This document shows, in pieces, positions 29,989 through 39,324 of a stretch of DNA of 64,000 nucleotides. Numbering within the stretch: the first letter of the stretch is position 1; each line of letters opens with the position of its first letter. Under the pieces are notes generated by a model. The model ran no database searches, had not been told where the DNA came from, and saw only the letters and a program-made list of their open reading frames with translations. Both the position numbers and the translations under genes were made by a program. Source of the DNA: Pseudomonas sp. MYb118 (GTDB lineage: Bacteria; Pseudomonadota; Gammaproteobacteria; Pseudomonadales; Pseudomonadaceae); NCBI RefSeq assembly GCF_040947875.1, contig NZ_JBFRXN010000001.1:1-64000 (forward strand), in the 5' to 3' direction.

Positions 29989-30728
29989 TGGACGTTCTCA
30001 GTCTGATCGGGATCATCATGGCGTTTGTCGCCATCATTGGCGGCAACTTCCTCGAAGGCGGGCACCTCGGCGCCCTGGCCAACGGCCCAGCGGCACTCAT
30101 CGTGCTCGGTGGCACCATCGGCGCGGCGCTGCTGCAGTCGCCCATGAGCGCCTTCAAGCGCGCCATGCAGATTCTCGGCTGGATCCTGTTCCCGCCGCGC
30201 GTGGACCTGGCCGGCGGCATTGATCGCGTGGTGAACTGGAGCCTGACCGCTCGCAAGGAAGGCCTGCTGGGTCTAGAAGGGGTGGCCGACGCCGAACCCG
30301 ACAGCTACTCGCGCAAAGGCCTGCAACTGCTGGTCGACGGTGCCGAGCCGGAAGCGATCCGCAGCATCCTGGAAGTGGATTTCTACACCCAGGAAGCCCG
30401 CGACATCGAAGCCGCCAAGGTTTTCGAAAGCATGGGCGGCTATGCGCCGACCATCGGCATCATCGGCGCGGTCATGGGCCTGATTCACGTCATGGGCAAC
30501 CTGGCAGATCCGGCGAACCTGGGTAGCGGCATCGCCGTGGCGTTCGTCGCCACCATCTACGGGGTGGCCAGCGCCAACCTGGTGTTGCTGCCGATCGCCG
30601 CCAAACTCAAATCCGTTGCGCTGCGTCAGTCGCGTTATCGCGAGATGTTGCTGGAAGGCATTCTGTCGATCGCCGAAGGTGAAAACCCTCGCTCTATCGA
30701 GTTGAAGCTCCAGGGCTTCATGGACTGA
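29988..30728 (+). CDS. motC: Flagellar stator protein MotC
   Basis: MotC is the MotA-type subunit of the second Pseudomonas stator, which supports swarming. The 246-residue protein has four membrane helices and a large cytoplasmic loop with the charged FliG-facing residues (about 85-110). ATG 29988 overlaps the cheB stop (TGATG). Confidence 0.95.
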   Translation: MDVLSLIGIIMAFVAIIGGNFLEGGHLGALANGPAALIVLGGTIGAALLQSPMSAFKRAMQILGWILFPPRVDLAGGIDRVVNWSLTARKEGLLGLEGVADAEPDSYSRKGLQLLVDGAEPEAIRSILEVDFYTQEARDIEAAKVFESMGGYAPTIGIIGAVMGLIHVMGNLADPANLGSGIAVAFVATIYGVASANLVLLPIAAKLKSVALRQSRYREMLLEGILSIAEGENPRSIELKLQGFMD

Positions 30729-30743
30729 TGGGGGTAATGGAGC

Positions 30744-31634
30744 ATGGCGCGTCGCCGACAACATGAAGAGCATGTGAACCATGAACGTTGGCTGGTTTCC
30801 TACGCCGACTTCATTACCCTGCTGTTCGCCTTTTTCGTGGTCATGTACTCGATTTCCTCGATCAACGAAGGCAAGTACAAGATCATCTCGCAGGCGCTGG
30901 TCGGCGTGTTCACCGATGCGGATCGTTCGCTCAAGCCGATCCCCATCGGTGATGAGCGTCCCAAGACCGTGACCCCGGCCAAACCGCTGGTCAAGGACAG
31001 TGACCAGGTCGACGCCGGGATCGCTGGCACCAGTGATCCTTTGAAAAGCATTGCCGATGACATCAGTGCGGCGTTCGGCGACCTGATCAGTTCCAATCAG
31101 ATGACCGTGCGCGGCAATGAGCTGTGGGTCGAGATCGAACTCAACTCCAGCCTGCTGTTCGGCAGTGGCGATGCGATGCCCAGCGACGTCGCGTTCAACA
31201 TCATCGACAAGGTCGCGGCGATCCTGAAACCGTTCGACAACCCGATTCACGTCGAAGGCTTTACCGACGACCAGCCGATCCGTACCGCGCAGTACCCGAC
31301 CAACTGGGAGCTGTCCTCGGCGCGTTCGGCGAGCATTGTGCGCATGCTGGCGATGCAGGGCGTCAATCCGGGGCGGATGGCTTCGGTGGGTTATGGCGAA
31401 TTCCAGCCTGTGGCCAACAACGCCACGGCAGAGGGCAGGGCGCGTAACCGCCGCGTGGTGCTGGTGGTGTCACGTAATCTCGATGTGCGCCGCAGCCTGA
31501 CCGGCACCGGAAGCGCCAATGCGCAACCGGACGCAGCGTTGAAGCGTGCTGGCACACAAACTGCACCGGCACCGGTCAAACCGCCGGTACGTGAGAGCTC
31601 CGTCAATTCTCCGTCACCCGTATTAACACGTTGA
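30744..31634 (+). CDS. motD: Flagellar stator protein MotD
   Basis: MotD is the MotB-type partner of MotC. The 296-residue protein has one membrane helix with the proton-binding Asp in VSYADFITLL, followed by an OmpA-like peptidoglycan-binding domain (about 135-255, VEGFTDDQP) and a disordered tail. Confidence 0.95.
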   Translation: MARRRQHEEHVNHERWLVSYADFITLLFAFFVVMYSISSINEGKYKIISQALVGVFTDADRSLKPIPIGDERPKTVTPAKPLVKDSDQVDAGIAGTSDPLKSIADDISAAFGDLISSNQMTVRGNELWVEIELNSSLLFGSGDAMPSDVAFNIIDKVAAILKPFDNPIHVEGFTDDQPIRTAQYPTNWELSSARSASIVRMLAMQGVNPGRMASVGYGEFQPVANNATAEGRARNRRVVLVVSRNLDVRRSLTGTGSANAQPDAALKRAGTQTAPAPVKPPVRESSVNSPSPVLTR

Positions 31635-31677
31635 GCTATTTCTCGGTCGACCGGTGCGGCCGGGAGGAACATTTCGA

Positions 31678-32466
31678 ATGAGAGTCTGGGCAGTTGCCAA
31701 TCAAAAGGGTGGTGTTGGTAAAACCACTTCCTCCATCGCGTTAGCCGGGTTGCTGGCTGATGCGGGCAAGCGCGTGGTCGTGGTCGACCTCGACCCCCAC
31801 GGCTCGATGACCAGCTATTTCGGTTACGACCCGGACAGCCTGGAGCACAGCAGCTACGACCTGTTCCTGCACAAGGGCAGCGTGCCGCAAGGCCTGCCCG
31901 GTCAGTTGCTGTTACCCACCAGCCACGCGAGCATTTCCCTGTTGCCGTCGAGCACCGCGCTCGCCACTCTGGAGCGCCAGTCGCCGGGGCAGAGCGGCCT
32001 GGGCCTGGTGATCGCCAAGAGCCTTGCGCAACTGTGGCAGGACTTCGATTACGCGGTGATCGACAGCCCGCCGTTGCTCGGCGTGCTGATGGTCAATGCC
32101 CTGGCGGCCAGTCAGCAACTGGTCATCCCGGTACAGACCGAGCATCTGGCGGTCAAAGGCCTGGAGCGGATGGTCAACACCCTGGCGATGGTCAACCGCT
32201 CGCGCAAACAGCCGCTGGCTTTCAACATCGTGCCGACCCTGTTCGACCGGCGCACCCAGGCGTCCCTCGGCACCTTGCGCGTCTTGCGTGACAAGTACCC
32301 GGACGAAATCTGGCAGGGCTACATTCCGGTCGATACGCGCTTGCGCGATGCCAGCCGTGCGGGCGTCACCCCTTCGCAATTCGACGGCAAGAGCCGAGGC
32401 GTCATGGCCTACCGTGCGTTGCTCAAGCAACTGCTGGCACAGCAGTCCGTGGCGCAGGTGGCGTGA
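31678..32466 (+). CDS. parC: ParA-like ATPase ParC, chemotaxis array positioning
   Basis: ParC-type ATPases place chemotaxis arrays at the flagellated pole (shown in Vibrio; the Pseudomonas homologue is next to cheW). The 262-residue protein has deviant Walker A KGGVGKTTS near 10-18 and the switch motifs DLDPHG and DSPPLLG. ATG 31678 follows GGGAGGAAC. It is one base from parP. Confidence 0.9.
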   Translation: MRVWAVANQKGGVGKTTSSIALAGLLADAGKRVVVVDLDPHGSMTSYFGYDPDSLEHSSYDLFLHKGSVPQGLPGQLLLPTSHASISLLPSSTALATLERQSPGQSGLGLVIAKSLAQLWQDFDYAVIDSPPLLGVLMVNALAASQQLVIPVQTEHLAVKGLERMVNTLAMVNRSRKQPLAFNIVPTLFDRRTQASLGTLRVLRDKYPDEIWQGYIPVDTRLRDASRAGVTPSQFDGKSRGVMAYRALLKQLLAQQSVAQVA

Positions 32467-32467
32467 G

Positions 32468-33373
32468 ATGAATCGCCCGGTCAAAGTGACGTCCCGTCCG
32501 CAACTGGCACTGCAGTCCTATCTGGACAATCTGCTGATGGACGCGACAGAAGAGCTGTCCGCAGAAGATGAAGTGATTGCCACGGTGGTCGAGGTCGAGG
32601 CCGCCCTGGACGAATTCCAGGCCGCGGTGCTGGAAGAGCAGGCGCGTGACGCGCACAAGGCAGTCGAGCGACCCGCCGCCACACCAGTCGCTGCGCCGGT
32701 CGCCGCCCCTGTGGTGAAAGCCCCGGTGGCGCTGGCCGATGCGCCCGCCCCGGTATTGGCTCCGGTATCGACCATCGCACCCCTGCTGCAAGCCTTGGTG
32801 CCGCCGGTCGTCGAAGTGCATCTGCCGCCGAGCAATACGCCGCCACCGGTGGAGACCGACGATCGTCCCACCTGGGCCGCCGAGCCGTTCGAATGCCTGT
32901 TGTTCGATGTCGCCGGGTTGACCCTGGCCGTGCCGCTGGTGTGCCTGGGTTCGATTTATTCATTGGCCGGCCAGGAGCTGACGCCGTTGTTCGGCCAGCC
33001 GGAGTGGTTCCTCGGGATTCTGCCGAGCCAGGCGGGCAACCTGAAAGTGCTCGATACCGCCCGTTGGGTCATGCCGGACCGGTATCGCGACGACTTCCGC
33101 CAGGGCCTGCAATACGTTATTTCGGTGCAGGGCTACGAGTGGGGGCTGGCGGTGCATCAGGTCAGTCGCTCGTTGCGCCTGGACCCGAACGAAATCAAAT
33201 GGCGCACGCATCGTGGCCAGCGGCCGTGGCTGGCAGGCACGGTCATTGAACACATGTGTGCGTTGCTCGACGTGGCCGCGCTGGCGGAGCTGATTGCCAG
33301 TGGCGGAGCGAAACACATGGGCGCCAGCAAGCCGGCTGCACAAACCAACATAAAAACACGCGACGGCAAATAA
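32468..33373 (+). CDS. parP: CheW-like array protein ParP
   Basis: ParP links ParC to the CheA-receptor array. The 301-residue protein has an N-terminal segment (about 1-50), a Pro/Ala/Val-rich linker and a C-terminal CheW-like domain (about 137-285, starting near FECLLFDVAGLTLAVPL). ATG 32468 is used because everything upstream in frame lies inside parC. Confidence 0.88.
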   Translation: MNRPVKVTSRPQLALQSYLDNLLMDATEELSAEDEVIATVVEVEAALDEFQAAVLEEQARDAHKAVERPAATPVAAPVAAPVVKAPVALADAPAPVLAPVSTIAPLLQALVPPVVEVHLPPSNTPPPVETDDRPTWAAEPFECLLFDVAGLTLAVPLVCLGSIYSLAGQELTPLFGQPEWFLGILPSQAGNLKVLDTARWVMPDRYRDDFRQGLQYVISVQGYEWGLAVHQVSRSLRLDPNEIKWRTHRGQRPWLAGTVIEHMCALLDVAALAELIASGGAKHMGASKPAAQTNIKTRDGK

Positions 33374-33413
33374 GTTGCCGTCGCACCGAACACACACCGC
33401 CAGGGCGGTTTTT
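33360..33413 (+). promoter_or_regulatory. Tandem hairpins between parP and cheW
   Basis: A perfect 10-bp stem GCGACGGCAA (33360-33369) / TTGCCGTCGC (33375-33384) contains the parP stop codon in its loop. A second stem ACCGC / GCGGT (33396-33409) is followed by TTTTT. The second resembles a weak intrinsic terminator; together they could reduce read-through or act as a processing site so that cheW is expressed differently from parP. Confidence 0.5.
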
Positions 33414-33427
33414 CGAGGGGTCAGGGT

Positions 33428-33913
33428 ATGAATGATAAGGCGTCGACTGCAAAGGGTTCCGAAGATCCGATCCTGCAATGGGTAACCTTCAAGCTGGACA
33501 ATGAAACCTACGGCATCAACGTGATGCGCGTTCAGGAAGTCCTGCGTTACACCGAGATCGCCCCGGTTCCGGGTGCGCCAAGCTACGTGCTGGGCATCAT
33601 CAACCTGCGCGGCAACGTGGTGACCGTGATCGACACCCGTCAGCGCTTCGGCCTGATGAATGCCGAGATCAGCGACAACACCCGGATCGTCATCATCGAA
33701 GCCGACAAGCAAGTGGTTGGCATCATGGTCGACAGCGTGGCCGAAGTGGTTTACCTGCGTCAGTCGGAGATCGAAACCGCACCGAACGTCGGTAACGAAG
33801 AATCCGCCAAGTTCATTCAAGGCGTGTGCAACAAGAACAACGAGCTGCTGATCCTGGTCGAACTGGACAAGATGATGAGCGAAGAGGAATGGTCGGAACT
33901 GGAGAATATCTGA
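33428..33913 (+). CDS. cheW: Chemotaxis coupling protein CheW
   Basis: CheW bridges chemoreceptors and CheA. The 161-residue protein is a single CheW domain with the family motifs TYGINVMRVQEVLRY and GIINLRGNVV. It begins 54 bases after parP, downstream of two RNA hairpins. Confidence 0.96.
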   Translation: MNDKASTAKGSEDPILQWVTFKLDNETYGINVMRVQEVLRYTEIAPVPGAPSYVLGIINLRGNVVTVIDTRQRFGLMNAEISDNTRIVIIEADKQVVGIMVDSVAEVVYLRQSEIETAPNVGNEESAKFIQGVCNKNNELLILVELDKMMSEEEWSELENI

Positions 33914-34306
33914 TTGATTCTCGAGGTTGCGGTCATTGTCCTGTTCCTTTTCTGGGCAGGCACGCTGGCAATGTTCCTGGCGTACATTCGTGGTCAGCGG
34001 CAGATCGCCGCGCAACAGGCCCAGGGCGATGCGCTGCGCGATCAGCGCATCAAGGAACTGGCCAGGCTGGTTGAGAACTACCAGAGCGGCAACGTGCGCA
34101 TGGGTGAAGACCTGCATGAGCTGCGCGCGGTCGTCGCGCCCCTGCCGGACAAACTGGCCCAGCTCGAGCAGCGCGACCCCTCAAGCCTGTCGTTCGCCCA
34201 GGCGGCACGACTGGTGGGCATGGGTGCGAGCGTCGACGAACTCACCCAGTCCTGCGGCCTGACCCAGGCTGAGGCGGAGTTGATGAGCAAGTTGCACAGA
34301 AGCTGA
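33914..34306 (+). CDS. DUF2802 membrane-anchored protein
   Basis: This conserved gene closes the chemotaxis operon in Pseudomonas. The 130-residue protein has an N-terminal membrane helix (about 2-24), a coiled-coil stretch (about 30-85) and a small C-terminal domain typical of DUF2802 (LVGMGASVDELTQSCGLTQAE), which looks like an HTH-type helix pair. TTG 33914 directly follows the cheW stop. Its function is not known to me. Confidence 0.8.
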   Translation: MILEVAVIVLFLFWAGTLAMFLAYIRGQRQIAAQQAQGDALRDQRIKELARLVENYQSGNVRMGEDLHELRAVVAPLPDKLAQLEQRDPSSLSFAQAARLVGMGASVDELTQSCGLTQAEAELMSKLHRS

Positions 34307-34345
34307 TTACAGGCACACCCCTGCAATCAGGCGATGAAGATCAAA

Positions 34346-34435
34346 TGTGGGAGCGGGCTTGCTCGCGAAGGCGTCGGCACATCCAGCATGGGTGTGACTG
34401 TTGAACCGCTTTCGCGAGCAAGCCCGCTCCCACAG
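34346..34435. repeat. REPIN
   Basis: TGTGGGAGCGGGCTTGCTCG (from 34346) and its inverse (to 34435) face each other between the convergent DUF2802 and flhB-like genes. This is the same REP type that the IS110 element interrupts at 57043. Confidence 0.92.
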
Positions 34436-34449
34436 AAATCTGCAATACC

Positions 34450-34779
34450 TCAGTAATCATCCCCACGCTCGGTCACATCCTTCTCGACCATCGGCGCTTC
34501 CGGGTCGTGCCCCTCAGGGAACTTGCCCTTCAGGTTCCACGCAAACGCAATGATCTCGGCGATCGTGCGGTACAGCTCTTCCGGAATGCTGTCCCCCAGT
34601 TCCAGGCGCGCCAGCAATCTCACCAATTCGGCGTTTTCGTAGATCGGCACTTCGTAGTCGCGGGCGATCCGCAGGATTTCTTCGGCCAGCTCTTCGTCAC
34701 CCTTGGCGGTCAGGGTCGGGGCCTGTCTGCCGTCGTACTTGAGGGCGATGGCCTGGCGTGGGGTGGTGGTGTCATTCAT
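34450..34779 (-). CDS. FlhB-like C-terminal domain protein (FlhX-type)
   Basis: The 109-residue protein aligns with the part of FlhB that is left after autocleavage: TPRQAIALKYDG matches NPTHYAVALKYD of FlhB, and the rest follows the FlhB C-domain. It has no membrane helices and lacks the NPTH motif, so it resembles a ready-cleaved FlhB C-fragment. It overlaps the upstream FliK-like gene by four bases (ATGA). In other bacteria such proteins can partly replace the FlhB C-domain; that role here is inference. Confidence 0.85.
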   Translation of the reverse strand: MNDTTTPRQAIALKYDGRQAPTLTAKGDEELAEEILRIARDYEVPIYENAELVRLLARLELGDSIPEELYRTIAEIIAFAWNLKGKFPEGHDPEAPMVEKDVTERGDDY

Positions 34780-36350
34780 GCGGTTTCATCGACCCAGCGT
34801 TGTTCCAGACGGGTTTGCGGCCCTTGGGGTGGTGTGCCCTGGTGGCAATCGAAATCGCCGACATTGAGGCCCGAGTCCAGCAGGCGCTGGCGCAGCGCAG
34901 CCAGGTTGCTTTCGATCAGGCTGGCGGTATACGGGCGTTCGGCCCAAAGCTGGCTGGACAGGCTGCCGGCAATCAGTTGCGCCTGGACTTGCAGCGGCCC
35001 CAGCGGTTCCATGTCGAACGCCAGGTCGACGCGCCATAATTGCTGTTTGGGTTCGCGTTCGTCACGACGTTCCTGGGGTTGTTCTTTCTCCGGCGCATCC
35101 TCGCGCTGAAACTTGACCTGCAACGGCACGATGTCCTGCATGTTGCGCATCGGGATTTCCAGCTGCCAGGTGCTCATCAGGCGGCCATCGCTGGTCACGC
35201 CGGTCTGCTCCAGGCTCGACAACTGATGGCTTTGCAGGCGCGAAACCGCTGCGGCAGCCAGGCGCAGCAGATGTTCCAGATCGCCTTCGCCTTCAGCGCT
35301 CTGCAACAGGCGTTCGGGGATGGGGAAACTGGTCGGCGACGGCTTGGCGCTGACCTGGCCGAGCATGCCCAGGGCATTGCGCACGAAGCTCGGCATGGCC
35401 TGGGCCAGGGTGTTGGCGGCAATGATCGCGCCCAGGCTGGTGTTGGCCGGCAACCCCTGGCTGACCTGTGCGATCAACCGGAGCAGGTCACCTTTCATGT
35501 CGGGTGCCAGGGCCGGGTTCTGGCCACCCAGCAGTTTCGATTCGAGGAAGGCACCGCTGCCGGCCAGGGCCAGCGCCAGGCCTTTGGGCGTACTCAGCTG
35601 CTGCACGTCCGGCAGGCCGGCGAGCAGCTTGTTCACCGCGGCCCGCAAGTCGCTGGAGGTCTGGTCGGACGCCGGCAGGTTCTGCAACAGTTTGAGCAAG
35701 CCGTCCAGCGAGCCCTGGCGGCTCTGTTGGCTGGCCAACTGCTGGGTGACCGCCAGTTGTTCGTGGCGGCTGCTCAGGGGGACGAATTTCAGGGTCTGGC
35801 TGTCTTGCACCTGGGCGCTGAGCAACGTGCCAATGCGCAACGGCGTCGGGCTGTCGATGGTCAGCGTCTTGCCGCTCAACGCGGTGTTGAGCAGGCTCAC
35901 CAGTGAACGGAAGACCGTCGGCTGACCCGGCACCTGCGGCAGCACCTGGGCGGTCAGTACCTTGCCCTGCAACAGCGTGCCCACGGGCAATTGGGCCGTG
36001 TCGATGCGGGTGAGGGCGGCCACGCTGGAGGCGATCGCCTGCTGCACCGTGACGGCCAGGTTGCCCGCCGAGGGCTGGGTGATCGCCAGGTACGTCCCCT
36101 GGGGCAGGGGCTGGCTGCTGGTGGCCTGGACGGTGGTCTGCCGGCCACTTTCAAGGGTGACCTTGAGCAGCAACTGAAAGGTCTGGTCCGCCTGCTTGAG
36201 CGACAGCACTTCGGCCCTGGCCGACTGCCCGGCTGTGATCAGGCCTTCGATCGGCGTCAGCAACTTGAGCAGTTCACCACTGACCACCAGCGGGCGTGAG
36301 GTCGCCGAGGTGGGCTGCGGGAGCGGGAGGATGTTCATTTCGCCTGTCAT
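34776..36350 (-). CDS. FliK-like flagellar hook-length control family protein
   Basis: The 524-residue protein is rich in Gln, Leu and Ser, without signal peptide or membrane helices. Its C-terminal part (about 370-490, MSTWQLEIPMRNMQDIVPLQ region) fits the Flg_hook domain seen in FliK. It is a second, divergent FliK-family gene, paired with the FlhB-like gene. ATG 36338 is an alternative start. Whether it controls hook length or another export event cannot be read from the sequence. Confidence 0.75.
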   Translation of the reverse strand: MTGEMNILPLPQPTSATSRPLVVSGELLKLLTPIEGLITAGQSARAEVLSLKQADQTFQLLLKVTLESGRQTTVQATSSQPLPQGTYLAITQPSAGNLAVTVQQAIASSVAALTRIDTAQLPVGTLLQGKVLTAQVLPQVPGQPTVFRSLVSLLNTALSGKTLTIDSPTPLRIGTLLSAQVQDSQTLKFVPLSSRHEQLAVTQQLASQQSRQGSLDGLLKLLQNLPASDQTSSDLRAAVNKLLAGLPDVQQLSTPKGLALALAGSGAFLESKLLGGQNPALAPDMKGDLLRLIAQVSQGLPANTSLGAIIAANTLAQAMPSFVRNALGMLGQVSAKPSPTSFPIPERLLQSAEGEGDLEHLLRLAAAAVSRLQSHQLSSLEQTGVTSDGRLMSTWQLEIPMRNMQDIVPLQVKFQREDAPEKEQPQERRDEREPKQQLWRVDLAFDMEPLGPLQVQAQLIAGSLSSQLWAERPYTASLIESNLAALRQRLLDSGLNVGDFDCHQGTPPQGPQTRLEQRWVDETA

Positions 36351-36427
36351 ACGCGGTCACAACCTGAGGAAATAGCCCTCATTAGAGTAGGGCATCGCAT
36401 GTATAATGCCGCCCGTCTTTCAGAGAG

Positions 36428-36443
36428 TGGCAAAAACATTGCA
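36428..36443 (+). promoter_or_regulatory. Possible sigma-54 promoter upstream of ccmA
   Basis: TGGCAAAAACATTGCA keeps GG (36429-36430) and GC (36441-36442) 12 bases apart with a full TTGCA box. It points toward ccmA, 103 bases before its start. A TATAAT box without a clear -35 lies at 36402-36407. Confidence 0.45.
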
Positions 36444-36546
36444 ATTGTTTGACGCAGCTCTCTAGAACAGGCCGCCAATGCGACTATGCTGCACCACTTT
36501 AGCGGCCGCTGTGCTGCCGACTTGAACCGTAAAGGCCCGTGATCTC

Positions 36547-37182
36547 TTGACCAGTCCTGTCCTGCAAACCGTCGCACTCGCCTGTGAGCGAGACCTTCGA
36601 CTGCTGTTCGAAAATCTCGATTTGAGACTGGCCAGTGGCGAAATGGTGCAAATCAGCGGCCCCAACGGCAGCGGCAAGACCAGCCTGCTCAGGCTGTTGT
36701 CCGGGCTGATGCAGCCGACGGCCGGGCAGATCCTGCTCAATGACCAGCCGCTCAACGAACAGCGCAGCGAACTGGCGCGCAACCTGTTGTGGATCGGCCA
36801 TGCCGCCGGCATCAAGGATTTGCTCACGCCGGAAGAAAACCTCAGCTGGCTGTGCGCGCTGCATCACCCCGCCAGCCTTGAGGCGATCCAGGACGCGCTC
36901 GCCCTGGTCGGACTGCGCGGTTTCGAGGATGTTCCCTGCCACACCCTGTCCGCCGGCCAGCAACGTCGCGTGGCGCTGGCACGCTTGTACCTGGACAGTC
37001 CACCGCTGTGGATCCTCGACGAACCGTTCACCGCCCTCGACAAGCAGGGTGTGGCGCAGCTCGAATCCCACCTGGCCAGCCATTGCGAGCGCGGCGGCAT
37101 GGTGGTGTTGACCACTCACCACACGCTGACCCGCAAGCCGGCCAGCTATCGCGACATTGATCTGGGGAATTGGGCCGTATGA
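36547..37182 (+). CDS. ccmA: Heme export ATPase CcmA
   Basis: CcmA is the ATPase of the CcmABCD complex, which releases holo-CcmE during cytochrome c maturation. The 211-residue ABC domain has Walker A GPNGSGKT (38-45), signature LSAGQQRR and Walker B LWILDEP. It starts at TTG 36547 and overlaps ccmB by four bases. Confidence 0.95.
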   Translation: MTSPVLQTVALACERDLRLLFENLDLRLASGEMVQISGPNGSGKTSLLRLLSGLMQPTAGQILLNDQPLNEQRSELARNLLWIGHAAGIKDLLTPEENLSWLCALHHPASLEAIQDALALVGLRGFEDVPCHTLSAGQQRRVALARLYLDSPPLWILDEPFTALDKQGVAQLESHLASHCERGGMVVLTTHHTLTRKPASYRDIDLGNWAV

Positions 37183-37847
37183 GTGTGTTCGGTCTGCTGG
37201 TGGCCCGTGAAGCCCGTCTGTTGTTCCGCCGCCCCGCGGAATTGGCCAATCCGCTGGTGTTCTTTGCAATAGTGGTATCGCTGTTCCCGTTGGCGGTCGG
37301 TCCCGAGTCTCAATTGTTGCAAACCTTGTCTCCGGGACTGGTCTGGGTAGCGGCCCTTTTGTCGGTCCTGCTCTCGCTGGACGGGCTTTTCCGCAGTGAT
37401 TTCGAGGACGGTTCCCTCGAACAGTGGGTCCTTTCGTCGCACCCCCTGCCTCTTCTGGTTTTGGCCAAGGTACTGGCACACTGGGCCTTCTCTGGCCTGG
37501 CCCTGGTTTTACTCGCTCCACTGCTGGCGTTGATGCTCGGTTTGCCAACCGCCTGTCTACCGGTGTTGCTGCTTTCCCTGCTGCTGGGTACACCGGTGCT
37601 GAGCCTGCTCGGTGCGGTGGGCGCAGCGCTGACAGTGGGCTTGAAGCGCGGTGGCCTGTTGCTGGCACTGTTGATTCTGCCGCTGTACATCCCGGTGTTG
37701 ATCCTCGGCAGTGGCGCCTTGCAGGCAGCCCTGATGGGCATGCCGGCGACCGGTTATCTCTTGTGGCTTGGCAGCCTGACCGCCCTGGCGATAACCCTGA
37801 CACCGTTTGCAATCGCCGCTGGCCTGAAGATCAGCGTCGGCGAATAA
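37179..37847 (+). CDS. ccmB: Heme export permease CcmB
   Basis: CcmB is the six-helix membrane partner of CcmA. The 222-residue protein has the CcmB family length and is hydrophobic throughout after the basic N-terminus [20 protein letters not shown] 37179 sits within the ccmA stop. Confidence 0.95.
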   Translation: MSVFGLLVAREARLLFRRPAELANPLVFFAIVVSLFPLAVGPESQLLQTLSPGLVWVAALLSVLLSLDGLFRSDFEDGSLEQWVLSSHPLPLLVLAKVLAHWAFSGLALVLLAPLLALMLGLPTACLPVLLLSLLLGTPVLSLLGAVGAALTVGLKRGGLLLALLILPLYIPVLILGSGALQAALMGMPATGYLLWLGSLTALAITLTPFAIAAGLKISVGE

Positions 37848-37939
37848 TAATGAGGTCTGATCAAAATTTGATCACTTCTTTTGACCGAAGAATGACCCAC
37901 GCCGCTCGTTGACGTGCGGCAACCGTGATGGAAACAGCA

Positions 37940-38695
37940 ATGAACTGGACCTGGTTTCATAAGCTCGGCTCACCCAAGTGGTTCTATGGCATCAGCGGCA
38001 GAATGCTGCCCTGGCTGAGCATCGCCGCGGTGTTGCTGATCGGCATCGGCGCCGTCTGGGGCCTGGCCTTCGCGCCACCGGACTATCAGCAAGGCAACAG
38101 CTTTCGCATCATCTACATCCACGTGCCCACCGCCATGCTGGCCCAGTCCTGCTACGTGATGCTCGCCGTGTGCGGGGTCGTCGGGCTGGTGTGGAAAATG
38201 AAGCTGGCCGATGTCGCCCTGCAATGCGCGGCCCCCATCGGTGCCTGGATGACCGCCGTGGCGCTGGTCACCGGTGCAATCTGGGGCAAGCCGACCTGGG
38301 GCTCATGGTGGGTCTGGGATGCACGACTGACGTCCATGCTGATCCTGCTTTTCCTGTACTTCGGTCTTATTGCACTGGGCAACGCCATCAGTAATCGTGA
38401 CAGCGCGGCCAAGGCCTGCGCCGTGCTGGCGATCGTCGGCGTGATCAACATTCCGATCATCAAGTACTCGGTGGAGTGGTGGAACACCTTGCACCAGGGC
38501 GCGACCTTCACGCTCACGGAAAAACCGGCGATGCCGGTGGAAATGTGGCTGCCACTGCTGCTGATGGTGCTGGGTTTCTACTGCTTCTTTGGCGCCGTGC
38601 TGTTGCTGCGCATGCGCCTCGAAGTGCTCAAGCGCGAGGCCCGCGCCAGTTGGGTCAAGGCAGAAGTGCAGAACAGCCTGGAGGCCGCTCGATGA
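37940..38695 (+). CDS. ccmC: Heme transporter CcmC
   Basis: CcmC presents heme to CcmE. The 251-residue protein has six membrane helices, the WWD-domain motif [13 protein letters not shown] and flanking periplasmic histidines. ATG 37940 ([10 protein letters not shown]) is preferred over GTG 37925 and ATG 37928 by family starts and the nearby GGAAA. Confidence 0.94.
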   Translation: MNWTWFHKLGSPKWFYGISGRMLPWLSIAAVLLIGIGAVWGLAFAPPDYQQGNSFRIIYIHVPTAMLAQSCYVMLAVCGVVGLVWKMKLADVALQCAAPIGAWMTAVALVTGAIWGKPTWGSWWVWDARLTSMLILLFLYFGLIALGNAISNRDSAAKACAVLAIVGVINIPIIKYSVEWWNTLHQGATFTLTEKPAMPVEMWLPLLLMVLGFYCFFGAVLLLRMRLEVLKREARASWVKAEVQNSLEAAR

Positions 38696-38868
38696 GTTTT
38701 GCTTCATTCGGCGATTTCCTCGCCATGGGCCATCATGGCCTGTATGTCTGGTCGGCCTATGGCATTTGCCTGGCGGTGCTGGTTTTGAACGTGGCGGCGC
38801 CGGTCCTGGCCCGCAAGCGGTATCTGCAACAAGAGGCGCGTCGTCTGCGCCGGGAGAGCGGCAAGTGA
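38692..38868 (+). CDS. ccmD: Heme exporter protein CcmD
   Basis: CcmD is a 58-residue protein with one membrane helix (about 18-40) and a basic cytoplasmic tail; it helps release holo-CcmE from CcmC. It overlaps ccmC (ATGA) and ccmE (GTGA), and its position between the two is diagnostic. Confidence 0.92.
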   Translation: MSFASFGDFLAMGHHGLYVWSAYGICLAVLVLNVAAPVLARKRYLQQEARRLRRESGK

Positions 38869-39320
38869 ATCCGTTGCGCAAAAAGCGTCTGATCATCATT
38901 CTGGCGATTCTGGTCGGGGCCGGCGCTGCCGTCGGCCTGGCCCTGAGCGCCCTGCAACAGAACATCAACCTGTTTTACACGCCCACCCAGATCGCCAATG
39001 GCGAAGCACCGCTGGACACGCGCATTCGCGCTGGCGGCATGGTCGAGGCCGGCTCGCTGCAGCGTTCCGGCGATTCGCTGGATGTGAAATTCGTCGTCAC
39101 CGATTTCAAGAAATCCGTCACCGTCACTTATCGCGGCATCCTGCCGGACCTGTTCCGTGAAGGGCAGGGCATCGTCGCCCTGGGCAAACTCAACGCCGAC
39201 GGCGTGGTGGTGGCCGATGAAGTGCTGGCCAAGCACGATGAAAAATACATGCCGCCCGAAGTGACCAAGGCCCTGAAAGAAAGCGGTCAATCGGCTCCAA
39301 CGCCCGCGAAGGAGGGTTGA
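38865..39320 (+). CDS. ccmE: Heme chaperone CcmE
   Basis: CcmE binds heme covalently in the periplasm and hands it to CcmF. The 151-residue protein has an N-terminal membrane anchor (about 8-30), a beta-barrel domain and the heme-binding His124 with Tyr128 in [13 protein letters not shown] 38865 overlaps the ccmD stop. Confidence 0.95.
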   Translation: MNPLRKKRLIIILAILVGAGAAVGLALSALQQNINLFYTPTQIANGEAPLDTRIRAGGMVEAGSLQRSGDSLDVKFVVTDFKKSVTVTYRGILPDLFREGQGIVALGKLNADGVVVADEVLAKHDEKYMPPEVTKALKESGQSAPTPAKEG

Positions 39321-39324
39321 TCGA

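Noticed and set aside
34450..34779. FlhB-like gene as a degraded flhB copy
   Set aside because: It is a complete reading frame that starts at the autocleavage boundary and is coupled to the FliK-like gene, so it looks selected and not decayed.
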